This document shows, one piece after another, positions 34,282 through 34,439 of a stretch of 34,439 bases of DNA; positions within the stretch are counted from its first letter, which is position 1; each line of letters begins with the position of its first letter. The position numbers and the translations under genes are program-made. Under the pieces are notes generated by a model, which saw nothing but the letters and a program-made list of their open reading frames with translations, was not told the DNA's origin and did not search any database. The stretch is from the NCBI GenBank assembly GCA_934183045.1, contig CAKPRW010000003.1, positions 1-34,439 of the forward strand. The letters are read 5' to 3'. The DNA is from an uncultured Clostridia bacterium. Its GTDB lineage: Bacteria; Bacillota; Clostridia; TANB77; CAG-508.

Positions 34282-34439
34282 GTTATTGTTTCATATTATT
34301 CTATTTTTTGACTTTCGAGTTTATATGATTTTTTATAGTTTCTCTGTTTGGAATACTAAATATTCTTTATCTAGGTATTTATTATTTTTAAATTTACTAA
34401 ACTAATTTAATGGTTTCATTGTTGGGAACAATAATACAT

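Overview
The window reads as a chromosomal segment of a very AT-rich, low-GC Gram-positive bacterium, most likely an uncultured gut-type member of class Clostridia. The reasons are AGGAGG-type ribosome binding sites, tRNA-Leu with an encoded CCA, a fructose PTS operon carrying its own HPr and Enzyme I, a Bce-type peptide-resistance module, an LPXTG-type sorting signal, and cohesin and dockerin modules. The species assignment is inference. Most genes are on the minus strand. The exception is a plus-strand block at about 14.0-20.4 kb.

Layout. 0-5 kb: the start of a MazG-like pyrophosphatase running off the left edge, an RBBP9/YdeN-type hydrolase, a cupin without its metal histidines, and a heterodimeric ABC exporter. 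5-9 kb: a Nudix hydrolase, an HD-domain protein and an RlmD-type rRNA methyltransferase, separated by two stretches of non-coding DNA with gene fossils, a duplicated rlmD 3' end and structured repeats. 9-14 kb: an operon fruK-fruA-ptsH-ptsI that should import fructose as fructose-1-phosphate and convert it to fructose-1,6-bisphosphate. 14-20.4 kb: tRNA-Leu(UAG), a short orphan membrane-anchored protein, an AraC/GyrI-type regulator, and a divergent cluster of nitroreductase, two paralogous radical-SAM proteins and an ATP-grasp ligase. That cluster is the best candidate here for an undescribed pathway. 20.4-26 kb: small hypotheticals and housekeeping genes (recG, a metallophosphoesterase, tsaD, a site-2 protease). 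26-29.3 kb: a 1110-residue surface protein joining cohesin, sorting signal, two membrane segments, dockerin and an Asp-box propeller. 29.5-34.2 kb: a Bce-like module (permease, ATPase, histidine kinase, response regulator) with a shared palindrome before the regulator gene and before the transporter genes.

A striking overall feature is five genes interrupted by what look like single-base indels (ABC exporter half, fruK, the second radical-SAM gene, the Bce ATPase, the Bce kinase). The intact reading frame continues immediately in another frame in each case. The kinase also seems to have lost its ATP lid by an in-frame deletion between two copies of the same short sequence. Either the assembly carries uncorrected indels or this genome is accumulating pseudogenes. 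Read-level data would separate the two.
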